Positions 17,333 to 26,327 of a stretch of 64,000 bases of DNA are shown here, piece after piece. This stretch comes from Afipia sp. 1NLS2 (GTDB lineage: Bacteria; Pseudomonadota; Alphaproteobacteria; Rhizobiales; Xanthobacteraceae). The notes under the pieces were generated by a model, which made no database searches, was not told the DNA's origin, and was given only the letters and a program-made list of their open reading frames with translations. The DNA lies in assembly GCF_000178995.1 (NCBI RefSeq), contig NZ_ADVZ01000003.1:186001-250000 (forward strand), in the 5' to 3' direction. Made by a program: the position numbers and the translations under genes. Position 1 is the stretch's first letter, and every line of letters begins with the position of its first letter.

Positions 17333-17917
17333 GTGGACGATTCTTCCCTGCAGCAATCCAAGAACCACCTCCGCCAGCAGGCTTTTGCCCGCCGCGATGC
17401 GCTTGATGCGTCCAAGCGTGCCGCCGCGGCGCAAGCGCTGGCGCGGCATGTCACTCGTTTTGAAGTCGGCCCTGGCTGTATAGTCGCCGGCTTTTCCGCG
17501 ATCCGCACCGAGATCGATCCGTCCGCATTGATGGATGCGTTGCACGCACGCGGTGCTGCGCTGGCGTTGCCGGTCGCGGTGGGACGCGGCCAGCCGCTGG
17601 TCTTTCGGGCATGGACGAAGGATACGGTTCTGGTGCGTGGCCTGTATGGCATTCTCGAGCCTTCCTCCGATGCGGAGGAGGTCGAGCCGGACATCGTGCT
17701 GGTGCCGCTCGCCGCCTTCGACCGCCGTGGCCATCGTCTCGGCTATGGCGGCGGCTATTACGACCGCACGCTGCAGAAACTGCGGCGGAGCAAGCGCATC
17801 ATGGCCGCAGGCCTTGCGTTTTCCGTGCAGGAAATCGATGAGCTACCCGCCGACGCCCACGACGAACCGCTCGATCTCGTGCTAACGGAACGTGATGTGA
17901 TTGATTTCCGGGAGTAG
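17333..17917 (+). CDS. fau: 5-formyltetrahydrofolate cyclo-ligase
   Basis: The 194-residue enzyme converts 5-formyl-THF to 5,10-methenyl-THF with ATP. The N-terminal basic helix SKNHLRQQAFARRDAL and the glycine-rich LGYGGGYYDRTLQKL motif, which binds ATP-phosphate, identify the family, and DIVLVPLAAFDRRG precedes it. The GTG at 17333 follows GAGGG and gives the usual length. An ATG at 17204 in the same frame lies inside the 6S RNA and is rejected. The gene is probably co-transcribed with 6S RNA, as in other bacteria, and with the following phosphoesterase gene, five bases downstream. Confidence 0.93.
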   Translation: MDDSSLQQSKNHLRQQAFARRDALDASKRAAAAQALARHVTRFEVGPGCIVAGFSAIRTEIDPSALMDALHARGAALALPVAVGRGQPLVFRAWTKDTVLVRGLYGILEPSSDAEEVEPDIVLVPLAAFDRRGHRLGYGGGYYDRTLQKLRRSKRIMAAGLAFSVQEIDELPADAHDEPLDLVLTERDVIDFRE

Positions 17918-17922
17918 GCGGG

Positions 17923-18750
17923 GTGCGGATTCTCTTTGTCGGCGATGTAGTGGGGCGCAGCGGGCGTGTTGCAATAACAGAAACGCTGCCCGGCCTGATC
18001 CGCGACTGGGCGCTCGATCTGGTCGTCGTCAATGGCGAGAACGCCGCCGGCGGTTTCGGCATTACCGAGGCGATCTATGAGGAACTGGTCGATGCGGGCG
18101 CCGACGCCATCACGCTCGGCAATCATTCCTGGGACCAGCGCGAGGCACTGGTGTTCATCGAGCGTGCGCCGCGCCTGATCCGTCCGCTCAATTTCACGGC
18201 AGGCACGCCGGGGCGTGGGGCTGCGATGATCGAGACCAAGAAGGGCCAGCGCGCGCTGATCGTCAACGCTATCGGACGCATTTTTATGTCGCCTTGCGAT
18301 GATCCCTTCATCGCCATCGACCGCGAACTCAACGCCTGCCCGCTGGGCGAGGCTGTCGATGCCGTCGTGGTCGATTTTCATGGCGAGGCGAGCAGCGAGA
18401 AGCAGGCGTTCGGCTATCATTGCGACGGACGCGCGAGCCTCGTTGTCGGCACCCACACCCACGCGCCGACCGCCGACCATCGCATCCTGCCGCGCGGCAC
18501 CGCCTACATGACCGACGCGGGCATGACCGGCGACTACGAGACCGTGATCGGCATGGATCGCGAGGAGCCGCTCGGCCGCTTCCTGCGCGGCTATCCGGCG
18601 GCGCGTTTTACGGCGGGCGACGGCCCCGGCACCCTGAGCGGCGTTGCCGTGGAGACGAACGATGCGACCGGCCTCGCCGAGAGGGTCGCCCCGGTGCGGA
18701 TCGGCCCGGTGCTGGAGCCTGTGACCCCCGGATTCTGGCAGCAGGGGTAA
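17923..18750 (+). CDS. YmdB-family metallophosphoesterase (TIGR00282)
   Basis: The 275-residue protein starts at a GTG and opens with RILFVGDVVGRSGR, then VVNGENAAGGFG, TLGNHSWDQRE and a late VVGTHTHAPTADHRILP. Those are the metal-binding motifs of the YmdB family of calcineurin-like phosphoesterases, some of which hydrolyse 2',3'-cyclic nucleotides. The physiological substrate here is unknown. It follows the cyclo-ligase gene after five bases, so the two form an operon. Confidence 0.9.
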   Translation: MRILFVGDVVGRSGRVAITETLPGLIRDWALDLVVVNGENAAGGFGITEAIYEELVDAGADAITLGNHSWDQREALVFIERAPRLIRPLNFTAGTPGRGAAMIETKKGQRALIVNAIGRIFMSPCDDPFIAIDRELNACPLGEAVDAVVVDFHGEASSEKQAFGYHCDGRASLVVGTHTHAPTADHRILPRGTAYMTDAGMTGDYETVIGMDREEPLGRFLRGYPAARFTAGDGPGTLSGVAVETNDATGLAERVAPVRIGPVLEPVTPGFWQQG

Positions 18751-18861
18751 GGTTCGGTCGGCTTCGAAAATCTTTGATTTTGGCGAGTGCGGCTTTATAA
18801 CGCGCCACCCAACCCGATCTTCAATGCAAGGCGCGATGCGCCCCCTACAGAGACCATTCGC

Positions 18862-19608
18862 ATGGCTGGACATTCCCAATTCAAGAACATCATGCACCGC
18901 AAGGGCAAGCAGGATGCCATGCGGTCCAAGATATTCGGCAAGCTCGCCCGCGAAATCACCGTGGCGGCCAAGCTCGGCACGCCCGATCCGGCGATGAACC
19001 CGCGCCTGCGCGCCGCCGTGATCGCCGCCCGCGCCGAGAACATGCCGAAGGACAATATCGAGCGCGCCATCAAGAAGGCGATCGGCGGCGAGGGCGAGAG
19101 CTACGATGAAATCCGTTACGAGGGCTATGGCCCGGGCGGCGTCGCGGTGATCGTCGAGGCGCTGACCGACAACCGCAACCGCGCCGCCTCCGACATCCGC
19201 TCCTATTTCACCAAGTCCGGCGGCAACCTCGGCGAAACCGGCTCGGTCTCGTTCATGTTCGACCATGTCGGCGTGATCGAATACGACGCGGCCAAGGCCG
19301 ATGCCGAAACCATGCTGGAGGCCGCCATCGACGCCGGCGCCGACGACGTGGTGTCCTCCGAGGATGGCCATGAAATCTACACCTCGCAGGCCTCGCTGAG
19401 TGAGGCTGCCAAGGCGCTGGAGGCCAAGTTCGGCGAGCCGCGCAAGGCCGCGCTGATCTGGAAACCCCAGAACAACATCGCCGTCAGCGACGAGGTCGGC
19501 GAAAAGCTGTTCAAGCTGCTCGATCAGTTGAACGAACATGACGACGTGCAGAACGTCTACGCCAATTTCGAAGTCTCGGACGCGCTCGCCGCCAAGATGG
19601 CGGGCTGA
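18862..19608 (+). CDS. yebC: YebC/PmpR family protein
   Basis: The 248-residue protein begins [18 protein letters not shown], the invariant start of the family (usually GHSKWANI), and continues with [14 protein letters not shown] and the [15 protein letters not shown] motif. The family includes TACO1-type translation factors that help ribosomes through proline stretches, and proteins described as transcription regulators. The start ATG at 18862 is clear. The 111 bases before it hold no obvious promoter. Confidence 0.95.
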   Translation: MAGHSQFKNIMHRKGKQDAMRSKIFGKLAREITVAAKLGTPDPAMNPRLRAAVIAARAENMPKDNIERAIKKAIGGEGESYDEIRYEGYGPGGVAVIVEALTDNRNRAASDIRSYFTKSGGNLGETGSVSFMFDHVGVIEYDAAKADAETMLEAAIDAGADDVVSSEDGHEIYTSQASLSEAAKALEAKFGEPRKAALIWKPQNNIAVSDEVGEKLFKLLDQLNEHDDVQNVYANFEVSDALAAKMAG

Positions 19609-19841
19609 AGCGCGCTTTCGTTCTTTCGTTGCGATGCGCGCGATTTTTTCTTGACGCCGCGCAAGTGAAAGCTCATGTGGTCGTCATGGCGGCGCGGGAT
19701 CCTTTGGATCGCGCGCCGTGTCACTGGAAACACCCAACTATGCCAAGCGACAGTCAACGTACTTTGCCGACAGCGGCCCGTGCGGTCTGAGCGCTTCTGA
19801 GGCTCACCCGCTGCCGGTGTCGGCAGATCCGAAGGTGAGTC

Positions 19842-21209
19842 ATGACGGACATCCACACAATCTCCGAGGATGGCTTCAACGCGGCTGTGGTCGCGGCAAG
19901 CCTGACCAACGAGCATACCGCCGACACGGTCGACATTCTCAACAGGCTGGAGCCTGAGGAGGCCGCCGAGGTCCTGCGTCTCCTGCCGCGCGAGAGGGCG
20001 ATCGAGGTTCTCGACAAGCCGGAACTCGATTTCGCAGCCGAGATCGTCGAGGCGCTGCCGCACGATGTCGCGATCCCGCTGCTGGCGGGGATGTCCGCGG
20101 ACATGGCGGCCGACCTCATCCAGCAGTTGCGGGACCCGCCGCGCACCGAGCTGATGGAAGGGCTCGACCCGGCCTCGCGCAACGCCATCAAGAGCCTGCT
20201 GGCCTATCCGGCGAACACCGCCGGCGCGATGATGACGATCGAATTCGTCAGCGCGCCGAGCAACTGGACGGTGGAGCGCACGCTGCAGCACATCCGCCAG
20301 GTCGAGCGCACCCGCGAGACAGTCTATGCGATCTATGTACTCGATCCCGTGACCCGCCGTCTGGCCGGCGCGCTATCGCTGCGCCGCCTGATCGCGGGCG
20401 AGCCGGACGAGAGGATCGGCGATCTCGCGGTCACGCCCATCACCACGCTGCCGCTCGCGGACCGGGAAGACGTGGCGCGGCTGATCGCGCGTCACGACCT
20501 TCTTGCCGTGCCCGTGGTGGATAAAGCCTCGCACCTGCTCGGCATCGTCACCTTCGATGACGTCATCGACACCATCATCGAGGAAAGCACCGAGGACGCG
20601 CAGAAGTTCGGCGGCATGGAGGCGATCGAGGAGCCTTACATGCAGATCAAGCTCGGCGACATGATCCGCAAGCGCGGCGTCTGGCTGGCTGTTCTGTTCG
20701 TCAGCGAAATGCTGACCGCGAGCGTCATGCAGCACTTCGAGGGCGAACTGGAAAAGGCGCTGGTGCTGACGCTGTTCATCCCGCTGATCATGAGTTCGGG
20801 CGGCAATTCCGGCTCGCAGGCGACCTCGCTTTTGATCCGCGCGCTGGCGCTGCATGACGTGAAGCTGTCCGACTGGTGGCATGTGATGCTGCGTGAACTG
20901 CCGACCGGGCTTCTGCTCGGGGCGGGGCTTGGCATCATCGGATTGTTCCGGGTGGTGATGTGGCAGAAGCTCGGCATTTACGACTATGGCGAGCACTGGT
21001 TTCTGGTCGGCGTGACGGTCGCCGCCGCGCTGGTCGGCGTGGTGACGTTCGGCTCGGTTGTGGGCTCGATGCTGCCGTTCCTGCTGCAGCGGGTGGGCTT
21101 CGACCCTGCCAGCGCGTCGGCGCCCTTCGTCGCCACGCTGGTCGATGTCACGGGACTGATGATCTATTTCAGCGTCGCGCTCCTGATCCTGCGCGGCACC
21201 CTGCTGTAA
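19842..21209 (+). CDS. mgtE: Magnesium transporter MgtE
   Basis: The 455-residue protein has the MgtE layout: an N-terminal helical superfamily domain (about residues 20-130, LEPEEAAEVLRLLP and LPHDVAIPLLAGM repeats), two CBS domains (about 135-260, ending VVDKASHLLGIVTFDDVIDTIIEEST) and five membrane helices from about 285. The pore motif SSGGNSGSQATSLLIRALAL is intact. It passes magnesium inwards and is gated by magnesium binding to the cytoplasmic domains. The 233-base gap upstream shows no M-box-like structure to my eye. Confidence 0.94.
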   Translation: MTDIHTISEDGFNAAVVAASLTNEHTADTVDILNRLEPEEAAEVLRLLPRERAIEVLDKPELDFAAEIVEALPHDVAIPLLAGMSADMAADLIQQLRDPPRTELMEGLDPASRNAIKSLLAYPANTAGAMMTIEFVSAPSNWTVERTLQHIRQVERTRETVYAIYVLDPVTRRLAGALSLRRLIAGEPDERIGDLAVTPITTLPLADREDVARLIARHDLLAVPVVDKASHLLGIVTFDDVIDTIIEESTEDAQKFGGMEAIEEPYMQIKLGDMIRKRGVWLAVLFVSEMLTASVMQHFEGELEKALVLTLFIPLIMSSGGNSGSQATSLLIRALALHDVKLSDWWHVMLRELPTGLLLGAGLGIIGLFRVVMWQKLGIYDYGEHWFLVGVTVAAALVGVVTFGSVVGSMLPFLLQRVGFDPASASAPFVATLVDVTGLMIYFSVALLILRGTLL

Positions 21210-21242
21210 CGACCTTTGCGGCGGTTTCGGTTATCATAAGGC

Positions 21243-21758
21243 ATGACTTCGCGCGCGATTCGTATTCTGGGGATCGATCCGGGCCTGCGCCGCACCGGCT
21301 GGGGGGTGATCGACGTCGATGGCAACCGGCTGATCTATGTCGGCTGCGGTTCCGTCGAATCGCGCGAAAGCCTGCCGCTGTCGGAGCGCCTGCTGGCAAT
21401 CCATGAAGGCCTTCTCAAGGTGATGAGCGAGCACGGCCCGATGGAAGCCGCGATTGAGCAGACCTTCGTTAACAAGGACGGCGCAGGCACGCTCAAGCTC
21501 GGGCAGGCGCGCGGCGTCGCGATGCTGGTGCCCGCGATGTCGGGCATTTCGGTCGCGGAATACGCGCCCAATCAGGTGAAGAAAACCGTGGTCGGCGCGG
21601 GCCATGCGGACAAGAACCAGATTCGCGTCATGCTCGGCGTGCTGCTGCCGAAGGCTCAGCCTGCGACACCGGACGCTGCCGACGCCCTCGCCATCGCCAT
21701 CACCCATGCGCATCATAGGCAGAGCGTGGCGCTGATGCGGAAGGTGGCCAGCGCATGA
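21243..21758 (+). CDS. ruvC: Crossover junction endodeoxyribonuclease RuvC
   Basis: The 171-residue resolvase cuts Holliday junctions. The RNase H-like active site is visible: D12 in [15 protein letters not shown], glutamate in [11 protein letters not shown] near residue 69, and the closing aspartates in [26 protein letters not shown] site precedes the ATG. The gene overlaps ruvA by four bases. Confidence 0.96.
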   Translation: MTSRAIRILGIDPGLRRTGWGVIDVDGNRLIYVGCGSVESRESLPLSERLLAIHEGLLKVMSEHGPMEAAIEQTFVNKDGAGTLKLGQARGVAMLVPAMSGISVAEYAPNQVKKTVVGAGHADKNQIRVMLGVLLPKAQPATPDAADALAIAITHAHHRQSVALMRKVASA

Positions 21759-22372
21759 TCGGCAAGCTCAAGGGCCTAATCGATTCCTACGGCGAGGATT
21801 ATGTTGTCCTCGACGTGCAGGGCGTCGGCTATCTCGTGAGTTGCTCCGCCCGCACGTTGCAGGCGCTGCCCTCGCCCGGCGAGGCCGCGGTGCTGTCGAT
21901 CGAGACATACGTGCGCGAGGATCAGATCAGGTTGTTCGGTTTCCGCAGCGATATCGAGCGTGAATGGTTTCGCCTGCTGCAGACCGTGCAGGGCGTCGGC
22001 GCCAAGGTCGCGCTGGCGGTACTCTCGACATTGCCGCCGTCCGATCTCGCTAATGCGATTGCGCTGCGCGACAAGGCGGCGGTGGCGCGCACGCCGGGCG
22101 TCGGCCCGAAAGTTGCCGAGCGCATTGTCACTGAACTGAAAGACAAGGCGCCCGCTTTCGCCAGCGTCGATCCGGCGGTGGTGCATCTTGCCAGCGCCGT
22201 CGATGACGACCGCGCGCCCGGTCCGGTGCGGGACGCGATTTCCGCGCTGGTCAATCTCGGTTACGGCCAGCCGCAGGCGGCGGCTGCAATTGCAAGCGCA
22301 TCGCGCGATGCGGGTGAAGGCGCGGAGACGACCAAGCTCATCCGCCTCGGGCTGAAGGAACTGGCGAAATGA
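21755..22372 (+). CDS. ruvA: Holliday junction DNA helicase subunit RuvA
   Basis: The 205-residue protein has three RuvA domains: an N-terminal OB fold ([28 protein letters not shown]), two helix-hairpin-helix motifs ([17 protein letters not shown] and [19 protein letters not shown]) and a C-terminal domain that contacts RuvB ([20 protein letters not shown]). It recognises the four-way junction and loads RuvB. Start and stop overlap ruvC and ruvB as ATGA. Confidence 0.96.
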   Translation: MIGKLKGLIDSYGEDYVVLDVQGVGYLVSCSARTLQALPSPGEAAVLSIETYVREDQIRLFGFRSDIEREWFRLLQTVQGVGAKVALAVLSTLPPSDLANAIALRDKAAVARTPGVGPKVAERIVTELKDKAPAFASVDPAVVHLASAVDDDRAPGPVRDAISALVNLGYGQPQAAAAIASASRDAGEGAETTKLIRLGLKELAK

Positions 22373-23409
22373 CTGGTCCTCGCCTCGTTACGCCCGAGCG
22401 CCGCGCCGATGACATCGGCGACACCTCGCTGCGCCCGCAGAACCTGTCGGAGTTCGTCGGCCAGGCGCAGGCGCGCGCGAACTTGCAGGTGTTCATCGAT
22501 GCCGCGCGCAAGCGCAACGAGGCGCTGGACCATGTGCTGTTTGTCGGCCCGCCGGGCTTGGGCAAGACCACGCTGGCGCAGATTGTCGCCCGCGAACTTG
22601 GCGTCGGCTTCCGCGCCACGTCGGGTCCTGTGATCGCGAAAGCGGGAGACCTCGCGGCACTGCTGACCAATCTCGAAGAACGCGACGTGCTGTTCATCGA
22701 CGAAATTCATCGCCTCAATCCGGCGGTGGAGGAAGTGCTGTATCCCGCGATGGAGGATTTCCAGCTCGATCTCATCATCGGCGAGGGACCTGCGGCGCGC
22801 TCGGTGAAGATCGACCTTGCGAAGTTCACGCTGGTCGGCGCGACGACGCGCGCAGGCTTGCTGACCAATCCGCTGCGCGACCGTTTCGGCATCCCGCTGC
22901 GGCTGAATTTCTATACCGAGGACGAGCTTGAGAAGATCGTCACCCGTGGCGCGCGGGTGCTTGGCATCGGCATGACGAAAGACGGCGCGAACGAGATCGC
23001 CCGGCGGGCGCGCGGCACGCCGCGCATCGCGGGGCGCCTGCTGCGCCGTGTGCGTGACTTCGCTTCAGCCGCCGATGCCGACGCCATCGACCGCAAGATT
23101 GCCGATCACGCGCTCGGCGCACTCGAGGTGGATAAAGCAGGGCTCGATGCCATGGACCGCCGCTATCTCTCGACCATCGCGCTGAACTATGGCGGGGGCC
23201 CGGTGGGCGTCGAAACCATGGCGGCGGCATTGTCGGAGCCGCGCGACGCCATCGAGGACATCATCGAGCCGTATTTGATCCAGTGCGGCTATCTGCAGCG
23301 CACCCCGCGCGGGCGGCTTCTCACCGATCACGCCTTCAGGCATCTGGGCTTGGCCGCGCCCTCGCGCGACTCTGCCCAGTTCGGCATGTTCACTGATGAC
23401 GAAGACTGA
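22369..23409 (+). CDS. ruvB: Holliday junction branch-migration ATPase RuvB
   Basis: The 346-residue AAA+ motor drives branch migration. Walker A is GPPGLGKTT at residues 60-68, Walker B is [12 protein letters not shown], sensor 1 lies in [23 protein letters not shown], and a C-terminal winged helix ends with [17 protein letters not shown]. It is coupled to ruvA by a four-base overlap, and the thioesterase gene follows after 17 bases. Confidence 0.97.
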   Translation: MTGPRLVTPERRADDIGDTSLRPQNLSEFVGQAQARANLQVFIDAARKRNEALDHVLFVGPPGLGKTTLAQIVARELGVGFRATSGPVIAKAGDLAALLTNLEERDVLFIDEIHRLNPAVEEVLYPAMEDFQLDLIIGEGPAARSVKIDLAKFTLVGATTRAGLLTNPLRDRFGIPLRLNFYTEDELEKIVTRGARVLGIGMTKDGANEIARRARGTPRIAGRLLRRVRDFASAADADAIDRKIADHALGALEVDKAGLDAMDRRYLSTIALNYGGGPVGVETMAAALSEPRDAIEDIIEPYLIQCGYLQRTPRGRLLTDHAFRHLGLAAPSRDSAQFGMFTDDED

Positions 23410-23426
23410 TTTCCAAGATTGATGCG

Positions 23427-23897
23427 ATGACCGAAAAACCCGCCTCGCTTTCCCTCGACGGTGAGATTCAGAACGGCCGCCATGTGATGGCGATCCGCGT
23501 CTATTACGAGGACACGGATTTTTCCGGCATCGTCTATCACGCCAATTTCCTGCGTTTCATGGAGCGCGGGCGGACCAACTACCTGCGGCTGCTCGGCGCC
23601 GAGCAGAGCGCGCTGTTCGCAGAAGCGGGGGCGGAAGCGCCGGGCTTTGCCTTCGTGGTGCGCTCGATGCAGCTCGAATTTCTGCGGCCCGCGCGGATGG
23701 ACGACATCCTCATGGTCATCACCACGCCGCATGAGGTGAAGGGCGCTTCGATGATGCTGGCGCAGGAGGTGCGGCGCGGCGAGGAGCTTCTGATCGAGGC
23801 CAGGGTGAAGGTCGCCTTCATCTCGGAGGGCCGCGCCCGGCCGATCCCGAAAGCGCTGCGGCTGCTGATGAAGGCCGATCAGGACGCCGGAGCATGA
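23427..23897 (+). CDS. ybgC: YbgC-family acyl-CoA thioesterase of the Tol-Pal cluster
   Basis: The 156-residue hotdog-fold enzyme carries the active-site motif YYEDTDFSGIVYHANFLRFMERGR, where the DxDxxGxVYH aspartate is catalytic. YbgC proteins hydrolyse acyl-CoA and associate with phospholipid synthesis enzymes at the membrane. Normally the gene directly precedes tolQ. Here a TetR gene and a DUF2852 gene, together about 1.7 kb, stand between ybgC and tolQ, so the cluster is interrupted. Confidence 0.93.
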   Translation: MTEKPASLSLDGEIQNGRHVMAIRVYYEDTDFSGIVYHANFLRFMERGRTNYLRLLGAEQSALFAEAGAEAPGFAFVVRSMQLEFLRPARMDDILMVITTPHEVKGASMMLAQEVRRGEELLIEARVKVAFISEGRARPIPKALRLLMKADQDAGA

Positions 23898-23948
23898 GCG
23901 CCGCTGCGCTCTGGCGCGCGCTCCCGATGCCATGTTAAAACCTTTCAC

Positions 23949-24599
23949 ATGAACTGGCATCGCGGCCGCCGGGAAGGCGGCTACCATCACGGCAATCTCA
24001 AGGAAGCGCTGATCCAGGCTGCGCTCGATCTCATCGCGCAGAAGGGCCCTGCGGGCTTCACCTTCGCGGAGGCCGCGCGCTCGGCGGGCGTCAGCCCGGC
24101 AGCACCATATCGGCATTTCCGTGACCGCGATGAATTGCTGGCGAGTATCGCGCAGCAAGGTTTTGAGTTGTTCGAGAAGCAGCTCTCCACTGCGTGGGAC
24201 GACGGCCGCCCCGATACGTTCGTGGCGTTCTCGCGTGTCGGCAAAGCCTATCTCGCCTTCGCGCGTGAACATCCGGCCTATTACTCGGCGATGTTCGAAT
24301 CCGGCGTACCGGTGCAGGACAATCCCGCGCTGCTGATGGCGAGTGAGCGTGCCTTCGCGATCATCCGCGCCGCCTCTGAGCGGCTGGTGGCGCTCGCGCC
24401 GCCGAACGTGCCGCGTCCGCCCGCGATGATGATGGCGCTGCACATCTGGTCGCTGTCGCACGGCATCGCCTCGTTGTTTGGGCGAGGGGATGCGACCTCG
24501 CGCAAGCTGCCGATGTCGGCTGAGGACCTGCTGGAAGCAGGCGTGCTCGTCTACCTCAAGGGCCTCGGCTTTTCGCCGCGCCTGGAACCTACCCCGTAG
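23949..24599 (+). CDS. TetR-family repressor with WHG-type ligand domain
   Basis: The 216-residue protein begins with a basic RGRREGGYHHGNLKEALI arm, followed by a TetR helix-turn-helix (FTFAEAARSAGVSPAAPYRHFRDRDELLASI, about residues 36-65). The C-terminal ligand domain contains LHIWSLSHGIASLFGRG, typical of the WHG group. A perfect palindrome over the next gene's promoter (24659-24677) is its likely operator, so it probably represses the DUF2852 gene. The inducer is unknown. The start is 51 bases after ybgC. Confidence 0.9.
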   Translation: MNWHRGRREGGYHHGNLKEALIQAALDLIAQKGPAGFTFAEAARSAGVSPAAPYRHFRDRDELLASIAQQGFELFEKQLSTAWDDGRPDTFVAFSRVGKAYLAFAREHPAYYSAMFESGVPVQDNPALLMASERAFAIIRAASERLVALAPPNVPRPPAMMMALHIWSLSHGIASLFGRGDATSRKLPMSAEDLLEAGVLVYLKGLGFSPRLEPTP

Positions 24600-24631
24600 A
24601 TTAAATTTGCGGGAGGGCGATTGTGCCGCGC

Positions 24632-24660
24632 TTGACAATCCGCCTGGATGGTTTAGCTAT
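24632..24660 (+). promoter_or_regulatory. Promoter of the DUF2852 gene
   Basis: TTGACA at 24632-24637 is a perfect -35 box. TAGCTAT (24654-24660) lies 16 bases further on as -10, and the palindromic operator starts inside this -10 box. Confidence 0.65.
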
Positions 24661-24677
24661 GTAAATGTTATTTACAT
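24659..24677. promoter_or_regulatory. TetR-type operator, perfect 8-3-8 palindrome
   Basis: ATGTAAAT and ATTTACAT are exact reverse complements around GTT. The site overlaps the -10 region of the DUF2852 promoter and lies 59 bases after the TetR stop codon, the position expected for repression by blocking RNA polymerase. Confidence 0.75.
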
Positions 24678-24696
24678 TCACGGTGAGGAGACGCGC

Positions 24697-25197
24697 ATGA
24701 CGAATACCGCAGACTTCGACCGCTCGGGCCGGCCGGGTTGGGGCGGACCGCCCCACGACATGCGCTGGCAGAGTCACGAATGGCAGCGGTCCTGCCATCC
24801 GGCCTCGATCCTGATCGTCATCGCCGGTTTCATCGTCTGGTGGCCGCTCGGTCTGGCGGCGCTCGCCTACACCTTCTGGAGCAGAAAAATGGGTTGCTGG
24901 AATCATCACGGGCGTTTCGCCGACAAGATGGAACGGATGCAGTGGAAGATGGAGCGGATGCGCGAGCGCATGGACGGCCGGAATTACGGCCGTGGCTTCT
25001 GGGGCCCGTCGAGCGGCAACCGCGCTTTCGACGAGTACCGGATGGAGACGCTGCGCCGCCTTGAGGAGGAGCAGAAGGAATTCCGCGACTTCCTCGACCG
25101 TTTGCGTCAGGCCAAGGACAAGGAGGAGTTCGACGCCTTCATGGCTCAGCACCGCCAGCGTCCGGCATCGCCCGACTCACCCGCGGCACAGGGCTGA
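24697..25197 (+). CDS. DUF2852 membrane protein with C-terminal coiled coil
   Basis: The 166-residue protein starts at an ATG preceded by GAGGAG. One hydrophobic segment (about residues 37-60, SILIVIAGFIVWWPLGLAALAYTFW) is followed by a basic, methionine-rich stretch (KMERMQWKMERMRERMDGR) and a heptad helix ending in LEEEQKEFRDFLDRLRQAKDKEEFDAFM. This matches DUF2852, of unknown function. Its promoter carries the palindrome probably bound by the preceding TetR protein, so it should respond to that repressor's ligand. Confidence 0.85.
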   Translation: MTNTADFDRSGRPGWGGPPHDMRWQSHEWQRSCHPASILIVIAGFIVWWPLGLAALAYTFWSRKMGCWNHHGRFADKMERMQWKMERMRERMDGRNYGRGFWGPSSGNRAFDEYRMETLRRLEEEQKEFRDFLDRLRQAKDKEEFDAFMAQHRQRPASPDSPAAQG

Positions 25198-25237
25198 AAC
25201 GGCCGTTCCACCTCGCCATCGACTGAGTCTTTCTCCA

Positions 25238-25272
25238 AACCACCCGCCTGGCCCTCCAGGCGGGTGGTTTTG
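25238..25272 (+). terminator. Strong terminator after the DUF2852 gene
   Basis: A 14-base perfect stem (AACCACCCGCCTGG with its complement) closes a CCCT loop and runs into TTTTG. It separates the TetR/DUF2852 unit from the tol operon. Confidence 0.9.
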
Positions 25273-25589
25273 CTTGTGAAGGGCAGATTTGGCCTTGATC
25301 CGGCAGACGTTTTGGCGGTTAAAAGCAGTCATCTTAACCCCCTTTTAACCACGCGGGGCGTCTGGTGAGTGGGCTGAAACAGCGCTGACAGCCCTTGTTT
25401 TGACATGTTGGCGGAGGATGGAGGAGCCGGCCTTGGGGAGGCCGCTCCGTGCGAACATGACAGCGGCTCTTGTTCCGATCCGACGCTTCGGCCATGCCGG
25501 CGCTTTCTGGCGTCCGCTCGCGGGCTGCGCAGCAATTGTCGCGCTCCTGCAATCATTTTGGAGAACATTGCGTTGAGAGGATTCCAATC
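25273..25589. other. Upstream region of the tol operon
   Basis: These 317 bases contain several short overlapping frames on both strands, none with a ribosome site or a recognisable product. The only clear element is the CtrA-type box at 25334-25350. I could not place a convincing -10/-35 pair. Confidence 0.6.
25334..25350 (+). promoter_or_regulatory. CtrA-type binding site TTAA-N7-TTAACC
   Basis: TTAA at 25334 and TTAACC at 25345 are separated by exactly seven bases (CCCCCTT), matching the full CtrA consensus of alphaproteobacteria. It lies 240 bases before the tolQ start. CtrA is a cell-cycle response regulator that activates or represses depending on box position. An RcdA homologue, which serves CtrA degradation, is encoded at 2158-2664. 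Confidence 0.6.
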
Positions 25590-26303
25590 ATGAACCCAGC
25601 CGACGTGGCACAGTCCGCCTTGCCGGTGGCCTCCTCCGACGTATCGCTGATCGCGCTATTCTGGCAGGCGCACATCGTCGTCAAATTCGTGATGCTCGGC
25701 CTGCTGAGTTGCTCGGTATGGGTCTGGGCGATCGCGATCGACAAAATTTTCCTGTACGCACGCACGCGCCGCGCGATGGACCGTTTCGAGCAGGCGTTCT
25801 GGTCTGGGCAGTCGATCGACGACCTTTATCGTGCGCTGTCGGCCAAGCCGACGCATTCGATGGCGGCGTTGTTTGTCGCGGCGATGCGCGAATGGAAGCG
25901 CTCGTTCGAGAGTCACTCCCGCTCTTTCGCAGGATTGCAGACCCGCATCGACAAGGTGATGAGCGTGTCGATCGCGCGCGAGATCGAGCGGCTGGACCGC
26001 AGGCTTCTGGTGCTCGCGACCGTGGGCTCCGCCGGTCCGTTCGTCGGTCTGTTCGGTACGGTCTGGGGCATCATGTCGAGCTTCCAGTCGATCGCGGCCT
26101 CGAAGAACACCTCGCTCGCGGTCGTGGCGCCGGGCATCGCCGAGGCGCTGTTCGCGACCGCAATGGGTCTGATCGCCGCCATTCCGGCGACAATTTTCTA
26201 CAATAAGTTCATCTCCGAAGTCGGCCGTCAGGCACAGCGCCTGGAAGGCTTCGCCGATGAGTTTTCCGCGATCCTGTCTCGTCAGATCGACGAGCGGGCG
26301 TAA
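25590..26303 (+). CDS. tolQ: Tol-Pal system proton channel subunit TolQ
   Basis: The 237-residue inner-membrane protein has three transmembrane segments: about residues 25-47, and the two conserved channel helices around RLLVLATVGSAGPFVGLFGTVWGIM and AEALFATAMGLIAAIPATIFYNKF. With TolR it couples the proton gradient to TolA movement during outer-membrane invagination at division. The ATG at 25590 follows GAGAGGATT. The longer frame from 25470 has no support. Confidence 0.95.
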   Translation: MNPADVAQSALPVASSDVSLIALFWQAHIVVKFVMLGLLSCSVWVWAIAIDKIFLYARTRRAMDRFEQAFWSGQSIDDLYRALSAKPTHSMAALFVAAMREWKRSFESHSRSFAGLQTRIDKVMSVSIAREIERLDRRLLVLATVGSAGPFVGLFGTVWGIMSSFQSIAASKNTSLAVVAPGIAEALFATAMGLIAAIPATIFYNKFISEVGRQAQRLEGFADEFSAILSRQIDERA

Positions 26304-26327
26304 GCACCAACACGACGGGCAGACGAC

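Noticed and set aside
17758-19539. Open frame of 593 codons on the minus strand
   Set aside because: It runs opposite to the cyclo-ligase, phosphoesterase and yebC genes, crosses their boundaries and shows no domain.
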